A program made the position numbers and the translations under genes. From assembly GCF_028598805.1 (NCBI RefSeq), contig NZ_JAQRFI010000009.1, positions 1-64,000 of the forward strand: a stretch of 64,000 nt of DNA, in the 5' to 3' direction. Shown here piece after piece: positions 1-10,066 of the stretch; positions within the stretch are counted from its first letter, which is position 1; each line of letters opens with the position of its first letter. The notes beneath the pieces were generated by a model that saw only the letters and a program-made list of their open reading frames with translations, was not told the DNA's origin and ran no database searches. The stretch is from Xenorhabdus yunnanensis (GTDB taxonomy: Bacteria > Pseudomonadota > Gammaproteobacteria > Enterobacterales > Enterobacteriaceae).

Positions 1-83
1 AATCAATAGAATGCAAATGTCAGATTGCGATGCGCCTGTTAGGGCGCGGCTGGTAAGAGAGCCTTATAGGCGCAGATGAAAAA

Positions 84-102
84 CCCCCGGCTATGCCGGG
101 GG
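84..102 (+). terminator. Hairpin upstream of the first receptor gene
   Basis: An 8-bp perfect GC-rich stem (CCCCCGGC / GCCGGGGG) with a 3-nt loop, preceded by an A run and followed by an AT-rich stretch. It most likely ends transcription of a gene lying before the window, probably another chemotaxis gene. The first 80 bases show no coding region that I can support. Confidence 0.7.
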
Positions 103-160
103 ATACTTATTGTTTTAGATCAAAAAAATGCTGTAAAAAATCAATTTTTAGAATTACGCG

Positions 161-187
161 TAAAGTTCCCTTTAAGCGTGCCGATAA
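161..187 (+). promoter_or_regulatory. Sigma-28 (FliA) promoter for the chemoreceptor/che operon
   Basis: TAAAGTTC, an 11-nt spacer, then GCCGATAA. This matches the enteric FliA consensus (TAAAGTTT-N11-GCCGATAA) at 15 of 16 positions. It lies 34 bases before the first receptor's ATG. It implies class III (late flagellar) expression of the two receptors and probably of cheRBYZ downstream. Confidence 0.9.
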
Positions 188-221
188 CACTGGCATAGCA
201 ATTTATTACAAAAGGGAAGTC

Positions 222-1925
222 ATGTTTAACCGAATGAAGATAGTGACGGGACTCATCTCAGTCATCATATTGTTTGGTGCTTTGCAACTTATCTCCGGGG
301 GATTGTTCTTCAAAGGGTTGAAGAATGATATAGAATCTTTTGATTTAATAGATAAAATGCGACAGCAGCAAATCTATCTGGATGAAAGCTGGGTTAACCT
401 GTTGCAAGCCCGTAATAACCTGAACCGTGTTGGTATTATGTATGTAATGAAAGGCCGCGGTGTTGAAGGTAGTTATAAAGTTGAAGAAGCTCTGGCAGAA
501 GCCAAAGCTAATATTGCCCGTGCCGAACGGCATTTCGAGCAATATGATCAGACTGAAAAATTGTCTTTCCATGATCAAGAACATCTTCAACGTTTAAAAC
601 AGACTCATCATGATTATCTCAATGCACTTAAAGAGTTAGATAACATGCTGGCGCATGAAAGGTTTGAAGAGTTTTTTCTCCAGAAAACGACTGATTATCA
701 GAACGCTTTTAATGAGGAATTTAACTTTTATCTGTCCCAGAGCGCAAAATTTTATGATCAGGTGTCACAGGAAGCTGACAAGGCTTACAGCAATGTCATC
801 GTTTCGTTGATTTTTGTGATGATTTTGCTGGTTGTGGCCATGATAATCAGCTGGATTGGCTTACGCAAAGCATTGATCGATCCATTGAACCAATTGCTGG
901 ATAATATTAAGGCCTTCTCAAAAGGGGACTTAACCCAGACGATCACCGTATCTGGTAATAATGAAATGGGCATGTTAGCTGTTGGTCTCATGCATATGCA
1001 GATGGAACTGATCAATACGGTCAGAAGTGTCCATCAAAGCACCGAAACTATTTATACCGGTACTAGTGAAATTGCTGCGGGTAACAACGATCTTTCTTCT
1101 CGTACTGAACAGCAAGTGGCTTCTCTGGAAGAAACCGCTGCCAGCATGGAACAGTTGACTGCAACAGTAAAACAAAATGCTGACAATGCTCGTCAAGCCA
1201 GTAATTTAGCTGACAATGCCTCTGAGATCGCCCGTCAGGGAGGTAAAGTGGTGTCCAATGTCGTTCAGACCATGCATGAGATTGCAGACAGCTCTCGCAA
1301 AATTTCCGATATCACCGGTGTGATTGATGCCATTGCTTTCCAAACCAACATTCTTGCACTTAATGCTGCTGTAGAAGCTGCCCGTGCTGGTGAGCATGGA
1401 CGTGGTTTTGCCGTGGTTGCCGGTGAAGTGCGCAATCTGGCGCAGCGCAGTGCAGAGGCGGCCAAAGAAATCAAGGCGCTGATTGAAGATTCTGTAAACC
1501 GCACTGATACAGGCTCCGAGTTGGTAGGTAGTGCTGGTGAAACCATGAATAAGATTGTCGATTCTGTAACTCGCGTGACTGACATCATGGGAGAAATTGC
1601 GTCGGCTTCTGATGAACAAAGTAGAGGAATTACCCAAGTTGGCGTTGCTATTTCTGAAATGGATAGAGTTACCCAACAAAACGCGTCATTGGTTGAGCAG
1701 TCTGCGGCCGCTGCTGCGGCATTGGAAGAGCAGGCCAAAATATTGACCAAAGCTGTCGCGTTGTTCCAGTTGCCGGAGCAGGCAGAAAGGATGCAGCCTG
1801 AAAATAGAAAACATGAAGTTTTATTGACGAGAAAATCGTCAACTCCTCCAGCTAATAAAACGAATACTCCCGTACTGAAAAAAAGTAGTGGCGTGGAAGA
1901 CCCATCTAATTGGGAAACATTCTAA
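222..1925 (+). CDS. Methyl-accepting chemotaxis protein (Tsr/Tar type, NWETF tail)
   Basis: A transmembrane chemoreceptor of 567 residues that senses a periplasmic ligand and controls CheA through CheW. The ATG at 222 was chosen because a GGGAAG ribosome-binding site precedes it and the first transmembrane helix follows at once (residues 10-30). The open frame extends further upstream but would translate the sigma-28 promoter. A four-helix periplasmic domain carries the [10 protein letters not shown] segment, which matches the amino-acid-binding arginine region of Tsr/Tar. A second transmembrane helix lies near residues 190-215, followed by a HAMP domain and the conserved signalling hairpin. 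The last five residues are NWETF, the tether for CheR and CheB in high-abundance receptors. It is first in an operon with a second receptor and cheRBYZ. The ligand, probably an amino acid, cannot be read from sequence. Confidence 0.93.
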   Translation: MFNRMKIVTGLISVIILFGALQLISGGLFFKGLKNDIESFDLIDKMRQQQIYLDESWVNLLQARNNLNRVGIMYVMKGRGVEGSYKVEEALAEAKANIARAERHFEQYDQTEKLSFHDQEHLQRLKQTHHDYLNALKELDNMLAHERFEEFFLQKTTDYQNAFNEEFNFYLSQSAKFYDQVSQEADKAYSNVIVSLIFVMILLVVAMIISWIGLRKALIDPLNQLLDNIKAFSKGDLTQTITVSGNNEMGMLAVGLMHMQMELINTVRSVHQSTETIYTGTSEIAAGNNDLSSRTEQQVASLEETAASMEQLTATVKQNADNARQASNLADNASEIARQGGKVVSNVVQTMHEIADSSRKISDITGVIDAIAFQTNILALNAAVEAARAGEHGRGFAVVAGEVRNLAQRSAEAAKEIKALIEDSVNRTDTGSELVGSAGETMNKIVDSVTRVTDIMGEIASASDEQSRGITQVGVAISEMDRVTQQNASLVEQSAAAAAALEEQAKILTKAVALFQLPEQAERMQPENRKHEVLLTRKSSTPPANKTNTPVLKKSSGVEDPSNWETF

Positions 1926-1945
1926 AAAAATAATAGCGATAATCA

Positions 1946-1964
1946 CGGCTGCATTATGCAGCCG
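1946..1964 (+). other. Stem-loop between the two receptor genes
   Basis: A perfect 8-bp stem (CGGCTGCA / TGCAGCCG) with a 3-nt loop lies just after the first receptor's stop codon, with no T run after it. It is more likely an intra-operon mRNA-stability or attenuation element than a full terminator, because receptor 2 has no visible promoter of its own. Confidence 0.55.
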
Positions 1965-1981
1965 TTAAACGAGGTGATTAC

Positions 1982-3613
1982 ATGTTAGGCAAGCTTCGCA
2001 TATCAACCAGTTTGTATCTATTACTGATGATGTTTTGTGTTATGCAAATTATTTCGAGTGGTTTATCTCTGGGAATAATTCATACGGACCAGTCATATAT
2101 TGAAAAAATTGATCTGGGCACTCAACGGAGAGATACCCTTGGCTTGAGTTGGGCGGCATTGTTACAAGCGCGTAATACTTTGAACAAAATCGCAATTGCT
2201 CAGAAAGTGGGACAGCCACAGTCTCAAATAGATGCAATGGAAGCATTGCTCAAAAGCGCACTGAATGAGGCAGACAGGAATTTTGCCAAATTCAGTTCAT
2301 TACCCCAGATGGAAAAAACTGACAATAGCGTAGTTTTATTGTCTGCGGTTGAACGTTCTTACCAAGAATATATCAACGCATTGAAAGAGCTAAAAACTTA
2401 TCTCTATGAAGGTAATTTTCAGGCTTTCCTTGATCAATCTACAGAAGATTACCAGCGTGCAATGGAAGTTGCATATAACAATTATATGCAGCACCTCGGC
2501 TCTAACATTAGAGAAGCGGTTTCTGATGGTGCGTTTTATTACAAAGTATCCATTGCCATGTTCTTTGGCGCTATCTTGATGGTATTTATTGTTTCAGCAG
2601 CGGCTCATTGGTGGCTGAGACGTAACCTGCTTAGACCGTTTTCGAATATGAGAGCTTGCTTTCAGGATGTGGCCGAAGGTCGTTTGGATAAAGAAGTTGC
2701 TGTGACCACCAATGATGAAATTGGTGATATTTTCCGAAAACTGCGTGACATGCAGACCTCATTAATCAAATCCATTGCCTCTGTGCGTGAGAATACCAAC
2801 CAGATGTATTCTGGCATTCAGGAGATCACACAGGGCAATACAGACTTATCTTCACGTACAGAACAACAGGCGGCATCACTGGAAGAAACGGCTGCCAGTA
2901 TGGAAGAATTAACCGTTACTGTTAAACAAAATGCAGAAAATGCGCGCCAAGCCAGTGAACTGGCGGTATCTGCTTCCCAGACTGCTTCAAAAGGTGGTGA
3001 ACTGACCACAAGTGTTGTGGCAACTATGGATGAAATCACCAAGAGTTCGAAGAAAATCAGCGCCATTATCAGTGTTATTGATGGCATCGCCTTCCAGACC
3101 AATATTCTGGCACTGAATGCAGCCGTTGAAGCAGCCCGTGCTGGTGAACAGGGGCGTGGCTTCTCTGTCGTAGCTGGTGAAGTTCGTGACTTGGCACAGC
3201 GTAGTGCTGAAGCAGCGAAAGAAATCAAAACCTTAATTGACGAATCTGTCAATCGTGTTAACCAAGGTTCAGAACTGGTTAACAATGCGGGACAGACTAT
3301 GAATGAGTTGGTTAGATCGGTGAATCAAGTAACTGATTTAATGGCCGAAATTGCTTCTGCCTCTGATGAGCAAAGCCGTGGTATTCATCAAGTTGCCCAA
3401 GCCGTCAGTCAAATGGATCAAGTCACACAGCAAAATGCCGCATTGGTGGAACAGTCAGCGGCTGCGGCTTCTGCCCTTGAAGATAAGGCAGACATATTGG
3501 TGAAAACTGTCGCTCAATTCGAATTGCCTAGAGGTTTGGGAAATGAGCACGATTATCAAACACCTTCTGCATCAAACATGACCGATGAGTATGTTGTAAG
3601 CCAAGTACGCTGA
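1982..3613 (+). CDS. Methyl-accepting chemotaxis protein (low-abundance type, no NWETF tail)
   Basis: A second transmembrane chemoreceptor of 543 residues with the same layout as its neighbour: an N-terminal membrane helix, a periplasmic four-helix domain with [10 protein letters not shown], a second membrane helix near residues 190-215, HAMP, and a nearly identical signalling hairpin. The C terminus ends in VVSQVR and lacks the NWETF pentapeptide, so it probably relies on the upstream receptor's tethered CheR/CheB for efficient adaptation, as Trg and Tap do in E. coli. An AGGTGATT ribosome-binding site precedes the ATG. It ends six bases before cheR. The ligand-binding half diverges strongly from receptor 1 while the signalling half does not, which suggests duplication followed by change of specificity. 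Confidence 0.93.
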   Translation: MLGKLRISTSLYLLLMMFCVMQIISSGLSLGIIHTDQSYIEKIDLGTQRRDTLGLSWAALLQARNTLNKIAIAQKVGQPQSQIDAMEALLKSALNEADRNFAKFSSLPQMEKTDNSVVLLSAVERSYQEYINALKELKTYLYEGNFQAFLDQSTEDYQRAMEVAYNNYMQHLGSNIREAVSDGAFYYKVSIAMFFGAILMVFIVSAAAHWWLRRNLLRPFSNMRACFQDVAEGRLDKEVAVTTNDEIGDIFRKLRDMQTSLIKSIASVRENTNQMYSGIQEITQGNTDLSSRTEQQAASLEETAASMEELTVTVKQNAENARQASELAVSASQTASKGGELTTSVVATMDEITKSSKKISAIISVIDGIAFQTNILALNAAVEAARAGEQGRGFSVVAGEVRDLAQRSAEAAKEIKTLIDESVNRVNQGSELVNNAGQTMNELVRSVNQVTDLMAEIASASDEQSRGIHQVAQAVSQMDQVTQQNAALVEQSAAAASALEDKADILVKTVAQFELPRGLGNEHDYQTPSASNMTDEYVVSQVR

Positions 3614-3619
3614 GGTCAG

Positions 3620-4504
3620 ATGAAATCTAATTTAATAGCTTCAGATACTGATGCTAGCGCACCGCTGAACTTTATGCTTCAGCGGCATGCTTTGTCGGAT
3701 GCGCAATTTGAGCGCATCTGCCAGTTTATCTATCAACAGGCTGGCATTGTACTGGCAAAAAATAAACGTGAGATGGTATATAACCGCTTAGTCAGGCGGC
3801 TTCGTATATTGGGGTTTAATGATTTTGGTCAATACCTGTCAATTCTGGAACAAGATAGCCACAGTAAAGAGTGGGAGCTGTTCATCAATGCATTGACTAC
3901 CAATCTTACGGCATTTTTCAGGGAAGCCCATCATTTTCCCATTCTGGCGGCACATGCCAGCAGGAAAAATGGAGGAACATACCGCGTTTGGAGCGCCGCC
4001 GCTTCAACGGGAGAGGAGCCGTATTCTATTGCAATGACCTTGTGTGATGCACTGGGGCATCGGTCAAATCGGATAAAAATCATTGGCAGCGATATTGATA
4101 CCAGTGTGCTGGAAAAAGCCCGGCAGGGTGTTTATCGACTGGAAGAATTACAGTATCTGAGTGAAAGCCAAAAGAAAAAATATTTTTTCAAAGGAGTTGG
4201 TCTTTTTGAAGGATATGCTCGGATTCGCCCTTTACTGGCTGAATTGGTGAATTTTCAGCACTTGAATCTACTGGATTCTGATTGGGCGCTCGAAGGCAAG
4301 TTTGATGCAATATTCTGCCGTAATGTCATGATTTATTTTGATAAAAAGACACAGGAAAGGATCTTGCGTCGTTTTGTCAATTTCTTAAAACCGGATGGTT
4401 TGCTTTTTGCAGGGCATTCCGAAAACGTCACTCAAATCAGCCGAGAATTCTACTTGCAAGGACAGACTGTTTACGGTGTAGGTCGGGCAAGGAGGGGGTC
4501 ATGA
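3620..4504 (+). CDS. cheR: Chemotaxis protein methyltransferase CheR
   Basis: CheR methylates glutamates on the cytoplasmic helices of chemoreceptors using S-adenosylmethionine. It has 294 residues, close to the usual 280-290. An N-terminal helical domain (about 20-90) is followed by the Rossmann-type methyltransferase domain with the SAM-binding segment [12 protein letters not shown] near residue 120 and the [10 protein letters not shown] motif near residue 232. The gene starts six bases after the second receptor's stop and overlaps cheB by four bases (ATGA), so the two adaptation enzymes are translationally coupled. Confidence 0.96.
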   Translation: MKSNLIASDTDASAPLNFMLQRHALSDAQFERICQFIYQQAGIVLAKNKREMVYNRLVRRLRILGFNDFGQYLSILEQDSHSKEWELFINALTTNLTAFFREAHHFPILAAHASRKNGGTYRVWSAAASTGEEPYSIAMTLCDALGHRSNRIKIIGSDIDTSVLEKARQGVYRLEELQYLSESQKKKYFFKGVGLFEGYARIRPLLAELVNFQHLNLLDSDWALEGKFDAIFCRNVMIYFDKKTQERILRRFVNFLKPDGLLFAGHSENVTQISREFYLQGQTVYGVGRARRGS

Positions 4505-5553
4505 ATAAAATAACTGTTCTTTGTGTGGATGATTCGGCGCTGATGCGTCAAATCATGCGGGAAATCATCAATAGCCACCCCGACATGGAGGTCGTGGATT
4601 GTGCGCCAGATCCATTTGTTGCCCGCGATTTAATCAAAAAACACAGCCCGCAGGTATTAACATTGGATGTTGAGATGCCGCGCATGGATGGAATTGATTT
4701 TTTGGAAAAATTAATGCGATTACGCCCTATGCCTGTCGTGATGGTGTCTTCTCTGACAGCAAAAGGTTCGGAAATCACATTAAAGGCACTAGAACTGGGC
4801 GCTGTGGATTTTGTGACTAAGCCACAACTGGGTATCCGTGAAGGCATGTTGGCTTATAGCGAACTGATTGCCGAAAAAATCCGTGCCGCAGCCCAAGCCA
4901 AAGTCAGTATTGCGGCGCCTGAATCAGTGAATGCCGCCCCCTTGACTTTCAAGCCGCTATTATCCAGTGAAAAACTGATAGCAGTAGGGGCATCAACAGG
5001 GGGAACAGAGGCAATCAAAAATCTGCTGCAACCCTTGCCAGTCACCAGTCCGGCTTTACTGATCACTCAACATATGCCCCCGGGTTTCACTCACTCTTTT
5101 GCCGCAAGGCTTAATAAACTGAGCCAGATTACAGTAAAAGAAGCTGAGGATGGAGAACGAGTCCTGCCGGGACATGCTTACATTGCTCCAGGGGATCGTC
5201 ATATGGAGCTTTGCCGCAGCGGTGCCAATTATCAAATCATGATAACTAATGCGCTGCCAGTGAATCGTCATCGTCCTTCTGTTGATGTTTTATTCCGTTC
5301 CGTTGCCAAACATGCAGGGCGTAATGCCGTAGGCGTTATTTTAACCGGCATGGGCAGTGATGGTGCTGCGGGTTTGCTGGAAATGAAGCAAGCAGGGGCT
5401 TATACGTTGGCTCAGAGCGAAAAAAGCTGTGTGGTATTTGGCATGCCACGCGCAGCGATCCAGTTGGGGGCGGTAGATGAAGTCATGGATATTCAAAAAA
5501 TCAGTAAAACTATGCTGGCCAAAATCAGCGTGGGGCAATCGATTCGTATTTAA
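4501..5553 (+). CDS. cheB: Protein-glutamate methylesterase/glutaminase CheB
   Basis: CheB removes methyl groups from chemoreceptors and deamidates receptor glutamines; phosphorylation by CheA activates it. Residues 1-120 form a receiver domain with acidic pocket residues near 10-11, phospho-acceptor D56 (LTLDVEMP) and a lysine in TKPQ. Residues about 155-345 form the esterase domain with the serine motif GASTGG, a histidine in ITQHMPPG and an aspartate in GMGSDGA. Its 350 residues match the family. The start overlaps cheR, and a 13-bp tandem repeat begins at the stop codon. Confidence 0.97.
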   Translation: MNKITVLCVDDSALMRQIMREIINSHPDMEVVDCAPDPFVARDLIKKHSPQVLTLDVEMPRMDGIDFLEKLMRLRPMPVVMVSSLTAKGSEITLKALELGAVDFVTKPQLGIREGMLAYSELIAEKIRAAAQAKVSIAAPESVNAAPLTFKPLLSSEKLIAVGASTGGTEAIKNLLQPLPVTSPALLITQHMPPGFTHSFAARLNKLSQITVKEAEDGERVLPGHAYIAPGDRHMELCRSGANYQIMITNALPVNRHRPSVDVLFRSVAKHAGRNAVGVILTGMGSDGAAGLLEMKQAGAYTLAQSEKSCVVFGMPRAAIQLGAVDEVMDIQKISKTMLAKISVGQSIRI

Positions 5554-5584
5554 TTGTTGTATTTAATTGTTGTATTTGATGTTA
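5546..5584. repeat. Three 13-bp tandem repeats overlapping the cheB stop codon
   Basis: The unit GTATTTAATTGTT occurs twice exactly and a third time with two or three changes. The cheB stop TAA lies inside the first copy, so the later copies extend the 3-prime untranslated spacer before cheY. This looks like replication-slippage expansion rather than a protein-binding array. Confidence 0.85.
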
Positions 5585-5633
5585 ATTTTTGCAGCGCTGT
5601 GCTGCCGGATAAGTGAAATTCCAAGGAGTTTTT

Positions 5634-6023
5634 ATGGCAAGTAAGGATCTGAGATTTCTGGTAGTCGATGACTTTTCAACTATGCGTCGAATTGTGCGTA
5701 ATCTACTGAAAGAATTGGGCTTCAACAACGTAGATGAAGCACAGGATGGAGCAGAAGCGTTGACTAAACTTCGCACTACCGAATTTGATTTCGTTATTTC
5801 TGACTGGAATATGCCAAATATTGATGGCCTCGAATTGCTGAAAACGATTCGCAGTGAAGAAAAACTGGCTGCTTTACCTGTTTTGATGGTAACGGCAGAG
5901 GCGAAAAAAGAGAACATTATTGCAGCAGCACAGGCCGGAGCCAGCGGTTATGTTGTGAAACCGTTTACTGCGGCCATTTTGGAAGAGAAACTCAGTAAAA
6001 TATTTGAAAAACTGGGGCTCTAA
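5634..6023 (+). CDS. cheY: Chemotaxis response regulator CheY
   Basis: A single-domain response regulator that, once phosphorylated by CheA, binds FliM to switch motor rotation. Starting at the ATG at 5634 gives 129 residues, exactly the E. coli length, with an AAGGAG ribosome-binding site five bases upstream. The GTG at 5613 is less likely. The acidic pocket VDD is at 11-13, phospho-acceptor D57 is in ISDWNMP, the switch threonine is in MVTAEA and the conserved lysine is in VVKPF. It is followed nine bases later by cheZ. Confidence 0.97.
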   Translation: MASKDLRFLVVDDFSTMRRIVRNLLKELGFNNVDEAQDGAEALTKLRTTEFDFVISDWNMPNIDGLELLKTIRSEEKLAALPVLMVTAEAKKENIIAAAQAGASGYVVKPFTAAILEEKLSKIFEKLGL

Positions 6024-6032
6024 GGAGACAAA

Positions 6033-6689
6033 ATGAGTGAAAATCCAGTCATGCCGAGAGATGCGGCGATCCCAACCAGCGAAATAATTAGTCGTATTGG
6101 GCAGTTAACGAGAATGCTGCGTGATAGTTTACGTGAACTGGGATTGGATCAAACTATCGCTCAAGCGGCTGAGGCGATCCCGGATGCGAGGGAGCGATTA
6201 AATTACGTTGTCCAAATGACGGCACAGGCGGCTGAAAGGGTGCTGAACTGTGTTGAAGTAGCACAGCCCCATCAGAATGAATTGGAGGTGTCTGCAAAAG
6301 ACTTGACCCAACGCTGGGATGAGTGGTTTGCAAACCCGAGCAATTTGGATTTGAGCAATGCCCGTTCATTGGTAACAGACACGAGAAACTACCTGAATCT
6401 CGTTCCTGACCATGTCTCATTTACCAATGCCCAATTGCTTGAGATCATGATGGCGCAGGACTTTCAGGATCTCACTGGGCAGGTAATCAAGCGGATGATG
6501 GAAGTTATTCAGGAACTGGAAAAACAGTTGGTCATGGTATTGATGGAAAATATGCCCTCTGACCAGATGGCTAAGGCGAAAAAAGAGAACGACAGTCTTC
6601 TTAACGGCCCTCAGGTTAACCAGAGTAGTGCTGGCATTATTGCCAATCAAGCACAGGTTGATGATTTATTGGATAGTTTAGGTTTTTGA
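6033..6689 (+). CDS. cheZ: Protein phosphatase CheZ
   Basis: CheZ dephosphorylates CheY-P and so ends the tumble signal. It has 218 residues and is mostly helical. The long central hairpin includes the catalytic segment [10 protein letters not shown], which carries the essential Asp and Gln. The C-terminal peptide [11 protein letters not shown] is the CheY-binding helix. It is the last che gene. In related enterics flhB normally follows directly, but here about 4.9 kb of unrelated genes intervene. Confidence 0.96.
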   Translation: MSENPVMPRDAAIPTSEIISRIGQLTRMLRDSLRELGLDQTIAQAAEAIPDARERLNYVVQMTAQAAERVLNCVEVAQPHQNELEVSAKDLTQRWDEWFANPSNLDLSNARSLVTDTRNYLNLVPDHVSFTNAQLLEIMMAQDFQDLTGQVIKRMMEVIQELEKQLVMVLMENMPSDQMAKAKKENDSLLNGPQVNQSSAGIIANQAQVDDLLDSLGF

Positions 6690-6736
6690 TAACGAGTGCG
6701 AGTGCTTTAAAGAACAGAGTTTTTATATTTTGAGTG

Positions 6737-6768
6737 CGTTTGGGTGAGCCAGATGGCTGGCCCAAACG
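6737..6768 (+). terminator. Long hairpin after cheZ
   Basis: A two-part stem: outer CGTTTGGG / CCCAAACG and inner AGCC / GGCT around a 4-nt loop. It sits 48 bases after the cheZ stop and marks the end of the che operon. No clean T run follows, so it may act as a weak terminator or a processing signal. Confidence 0.6.
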
Positions 6769-6823
6769 TCTGCTCCGTCATTATTTTCCCCATCACTTTT
6801 TATACTCATTATTCTTGAATATA

Positions 6824-6833
6824 TCGGAAATAA
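6824..6833. repeat. Left copy of a 10-bp direct repeat flanking the hydrolase/invertase pair
   Basis: TCGGAAATAA occurs here and again, in the same orientation, at 8351-8360. The two copies bracket the hydrolase gene and the Hin-like recombinase gene exactly. This could be a duplication left by insertion, or chance in AT-rich DNA. Confidence 0.4.
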
Positions 6834-6908
6834 GCTTAGATCACAGAGTTATCCATTTAGATTAGTGTATGTTTATAAACTAATCTAAATCATGCAAAGG
6901 GGAACGCT

Positions 6909-7733
6909 GTGAAGTCGATTGATAAGGTCATTAAGTTGAAAAATTCATTTATTTCTTACCATAAGGAATTTCAAGAAAATCAGCAGAGTAACAAAAATCC
7001 AGTCGTCTTCCTGCATGGCACAAATAGCAGTGGCAACAGCAGCTTTGGAGAGATAAAAACAGCTTTTGGCGGTGACCGAACCGTTATAATCCCTGATTAT
7101 GCAGGATGTGGAAATTCTGAATTACCATCAGGAACGGTGACTATTGAGCATTTGGCGGAACAAATTGCTGCTGTAATAGAAGATAGTAGTAGCATTCCTG
7201 TTGATTTAGTCGGCGTTTCTCTGGGGGCAGTGGTTGCGGCTGTTGTGGCAGCCAAGTATCCAACTCTCATCAATAAATTAATACTGACAGCACCATGGGC
7301 GACAAATAATGATCCTCGCCATCAATTAATATTTAATACTTGGTTGCATTTGGAGATGAATGATAAAGCATCAGCGATGGCTTTTGGTTTATCACATGCC
7401 CTAAGTGCAGAATTTCTCTCATCTCTGGGACATGAAACTATACAGCGAATCTGCTCTCAACCAGCAGAGAAAGAGATAGAAAAACGTATTGCTTTAGGAT
7501 TAACCATAAATATAAAAAATTATCTTAATCAAATAGATAAAGACACGCTGATTATTGGATTAAGTAGAGATACGTTAATTCCATCTTATTTGGTACGTGA
7601 AGTTTATAAAAATGTGAAAAACAGCATATATAAAGAAATTAATAGTGGTCATGCAGTGCAAATTGAGAAGCCAAAAGAATGGATTGACTTAATCAAAAAT
7701 TTCACTTTTTCAACATCAATGTCTTCTCATTAA
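6909..7733 (+). CDS. Alpha/beta-fold hydrolase
   Basis: A probable soluble hydrolase of 274 residues whose substrate is unknown. The fold is indicated by the oxyanion-hole segment FLHGTNSSG near residue 34, the nucleophile elbow GVSLGA with Ser104, an acidic residue near IGLSRDTLIPS, and the catalytic histidine in NSGHAVQ near the end. It starts with GTG at 6909 behind a good AAGGGGAA site. It has no signal peptide. It faces a Hin-like invertase, with only four bases between the two stops. The pair lies in an insertion between cheZ and flhB. It could be an esterase, a lipase or a haloperoxidase-like enzyme; the sequence does not separate these. Confidence 0.8.
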   Translation: MKSIDKVIKLKNSFISYHKEFQENQQSNKNPVVFLHGTNSSGNSSFGEIKTAFGGDRTVIIPDYAGCGNSELPSGTVTIEHLAEQIAAVIEDSSSIPVDLVGVSLGAVVAAVVAAKYPTLINKLILTAPWATNNDPRHQLIFNTWLHLEMNDKASAMAFGLSHALSAEFLSSLGHETIQRICSQPAEKEIEKRIALGLTINIKNYLNQIDKDTLIIGLSRDTLIPSYLVREVYKNVKNSIYKEINSGHAVQIEKPKEWIDLIKNFTFSTSMSSH

Positions 7734-7737
7734 ATTA

Positions 7738-8316
7738 TTAATGATGGAGTGGAAAATTAACCACTTTTCCTACCGGTAAATGCTTATAAATCGTTGATAA
7801 CGACACATTGTAAATAATCGACAACTGTTTCCGGGTATGGCCTTTATTCAGCAATCTGGCTGCTTGTTGTCGATCTTCCTCGGTAAATACCACTGGCCGA
7901 CCGCCAATTCGCCCCTGTTCCCGCGCTGCTGCCAGACCTGCATTAGTTCTTTCTACAATCAGTTCGCGTTCCATTTCTGCCAATGCACTCATTACATGAA
8001 AGAAAAATCGCCCCATTGCTGTGCTGGTATCAATGCTATCAGTCAGGCTTTGAAAATGAATTCCACGTTCATGCAGCTCTGAAATGAGCGTCACTAGATT
8101 TTTAACACTGCGCCCTAGTCGATCCAATTTCCAAACCACCAGCGTATCACCGGATTTAAGATGCTTTAAAGCGCGTTTGAGCCCTGGGCGATTAGCTGTT
8201 TTTCCACTGATTTTGTCTTCGAAAATCAACTCGCAGTTGATATTGACTAAGGCATTTCTTTGTAAGTCACTATTTTGATCATTTGTTGACACTCTGATGT
8301 AACCAATTCTTGCCAC
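7738..8316 (-). CDS. Hin/Pin-type serine DNA invertase
   Basis: A site-specific serine recombinase of 192 residues, about the length of Hin (190), and very similar to it over the catalytic domain. Visible parts are GYIRVS with catalytic Ser10, the DRLGRS segment, the GRFFFHVMSALAEMER helix that forms the dimer interface, and a C-terminal helix-turn-helix (about 140-185) that reads crossover sites. Hin-type enzymes invert promoters or coding segments between two inverted sites, helped by Fis. No flagellin or phage tail-fibre gene lies beside it, so its target is not obvious. Its neighbour is an alpha/beta hydrolase in convergent orientation. Confidence 0.92.
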   Translation of the reverse strand: MARIGYIRVSTNDQNSDLQRNALVNINCELIFEDKISGKTANRPGLKRALKHLKSGDTLVVWKLDRLGRSVKNLVTLISELHERGIHFQSLTDSIDTSTAMGRFFFHVMSALAEMERELIVERTNAGLAAAREQGRIGGRPVVFTEEDRQQAARLLNKGHTRKQLSIIYNVSLSTIYKHLPVGKVVNFPLHH

Positions 8317-8630
8317 TGAAAATCCTTTAGTTATCTAAGAAACTATTTATTCGGAAATAATACCCATTTATTCGTTATAAAAAACCTTTAATTTTTCAAA
8401 AGGAGAGATAAAAGTTTAGTTAGAGAAGGTTAATATCATAACAAGTGATGTTAAGGGATTGTTATCAATAAGATTGATGAAAAGTAACTAGAACGAGTGA
8501 TTTAACTCACAGTATCAAATTTTTCTTACCAATAATCGCTAATTAGTCCTCGCTTATTTTCCCAAAATGCTCTTTATTTAATTGAAATAATTTTGTTGCC
8601 AATTTGTTATATAAACTGCCGAGGGTGTAT
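8317..8630. other. Intergenic region between invertase and symporter
   Basis: A 314-bp AT-rich spacer holding the promoters of two divergent genes. It contains the right copy of the TCGGAAATAA repeat (8351-8360). About 15 bases further on is TTATAAAAAACC, which matches 11 of 12 bases of one half of the Salmonella hixR site, but the other half-site is poor. I see no RNA gene or extra coding region. Confidence 0.5.
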
Positions 8631-10007
8631 ATGGAACTGATTACACAATGGTTAGGTGCAATAAACGAAATAGTATGGGGAGTTCCCATGCTAGTTGGGC
8701 TTCTGGGTGTTGGTATCTTCATGCAAATTCTCCTGTCCTTCTTGCCAATCCGTAAATTGGGGACGGGGTTCAAATTACTCTTTCAAAAAAATGAACAACG
8801 GGGTGAAGGGCAAATCTCACCTTTCAATGCATTAATGACTGCCTTGTCAGCAACGATAGGAACAGGAAATATAGCCGGTGTAGCGACAGCTATTGTGATG
8901 GGTGGGCCGGGAGCGCTGTTCTGGATGTGGATGACCGCATTAGTGGGCATGGCGACAAAATATTCAGAAGCGGTATTGGCGGTGCGTTTCCGAGAGACTG
9001 ATAAAAACGGTAATTATGTTGGCGGCCCGATGTATTACATCAAAAATGGCTTGGGGAAAAAATGGGTTTGGCTGGGAACACTCTTCGCTTTCTTCGGCAG
9101 TATTGCGGGTTTTGGTATTGGCAATACAGTACAGGCTAACTCCGTCGCTGACGTACTACAAAGTAACTTTGGTATTGAAAAAACCATAACTGCGGGAATT
9201 CTGGTCGTTTTAGTTGGAGCAGTGCTGATTGGTGGCATTAAACGCATTTCTGATGTTGCAGGTAAACTAGTGCCTATTATGACCGTCGGTTACTTTGGTG
9301 CGGGAGCTATCGTTTTGGCACTCAATGTTACAGCTATTCCCGATGCGTTTGCTTTAATCATCAAATCAGCTTTCACTCCTGTTGCGGCACAGGGGGGATT
9401 TGCTGGTGCAGCAGTTTGGGCGGCAATCCGCTTTGGTATCGCTCGTGGCGTATTCTCTAACGAGGCGGGTATGGGCAGTGCGCCTATCGCTCACGCGGCA
9501 GCAAAAACTCAAAACCCCATTCGTCAGGGGCTGATTGCCATGCTGGGAACCTTTATTGATACGATAATCGTTTGTTCTGTAACGGGCTTAACTATTGTTA
9601 TTACGGGTGGCTGGCTGACAGGCGAAACAGGCGCAACACTGACTGCGGCTTCCTTCTCATCAGTGATCCCGGGAGGTAACTATATTGTTGCCGTTGCTTT
9701 GGCGATTTTCGCTTTCACAACTATTTTGGGATGGAGTTTCTACGGTGAGAAATGCATCCAATATTTATTGGGGCCAAAAGCGGTAGTGCCTTTCCGCATT
9801 GCCTGGATTATTGCGCTGCCGATTGGTGCCACTCAGTCGTTGGCTTTTGTCTGGTTACTGGCAGATACCCTTAATGCCATGATGGCGATCCCTAACCTGA
9901 TAGCGATTGCGTTGCTCAGTCCGGTTGTCTATCGTTTGACGAAAGACCATATCCGTGATGTTAATGCCGATAGTATTGATATTAAGTCGCCAGTTAAAAC
10001 AGATTGA
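8631..10007 (+). CDS. Alanine/sodium symporter (AGCS family)
   Basis: An inner-membrane transporter of 458 residues that imports alanine or glycine with sodium. The ATG at 8631 is preferred over an upstream start because GAGG lies six bases before it. It has roughly ten hydrophobic segments. Family signatures include the early TIGTGNIAGVATA segment, the GGPMYYI segment and the strongly conserved FSNEAGMGSAPIAHA block near residue 280. It is an ordinary metabolic gene with no link to motility, placed between cheZ and flhB. Confidence 0.93.
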   Translation: MELITQWLGAINEIVWGVPMLVGLLGVGIFMQILLSFLPIRKLGTGFKLLFQKNEQRGEGQISPFNALMTALSATIGTGNIAGVATAIVMGGPGALFWMWMTALVGMATKYSEAVLAVRFRETDKNGNYVGGPMYYIKNGLGKKWVWLGTLFAFFGSIAGFGIGNTVQANSVADVLQSNFGIEKTITAGILVVLVGAVLIGGIKRISDVAGKLVPIMTVGYFGAGAIVLALNVTAIPDAFALIIKSAFTPVAAQGGFAGAAVWAAIRFGIARGVFSNEAGMGSAPIAHAAAKTQNPIRQGLIAMLGTFIDTIIVCSVTGLTIVITGGWLTGETGATLTAASFSSVIPGGNYIVAVALAIFAFTTILGWSFYGEKCIQYLLGPKAVVPFRIAWIIALPIGATQSLAFVWLLADTLNAMMAIPNLIAIALLSPVVYRLTKDHIRDVNADSIDIKSPVKTD

Positions 10008-10039
10008 AAAACGATTGATATGGAATGAATAAAAATAGT

Positions 10040-10063
10040 GAGATGGCTGGCTACAGCCATCTC
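10040..10063. terminator. Perfect hairpin after the symporter gene
   Basis: A 10-bp perfect stem (GAGATGGCTG / CAGCCATCTC) with a 4-nt loop, 33 bases after the symporter stop. An A run lies before it on the plus strand, giving a T run after it on the minus strand, so it could work in both directions and works best for minus-strand transcripts. Confidence 0.7.
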
Positions 10064-10066
10064 AGA

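Noticed and set aside
93-221. Upstream extension of the first receptor frame (43 extra codons)
   Set aside because: It begins inside a terminator hairpin and runs through the sigma-28 promoter; the ATG at 222 has a ribosome-binding site and a proper first membrane helix.
1206-1750. Long minus-strand open frames inside the first receptor gene (similar ones in the second)
   Set aside because: They are antisense shadows of the conserved receptor signalling domain and have no ribosome-binding site or known family.
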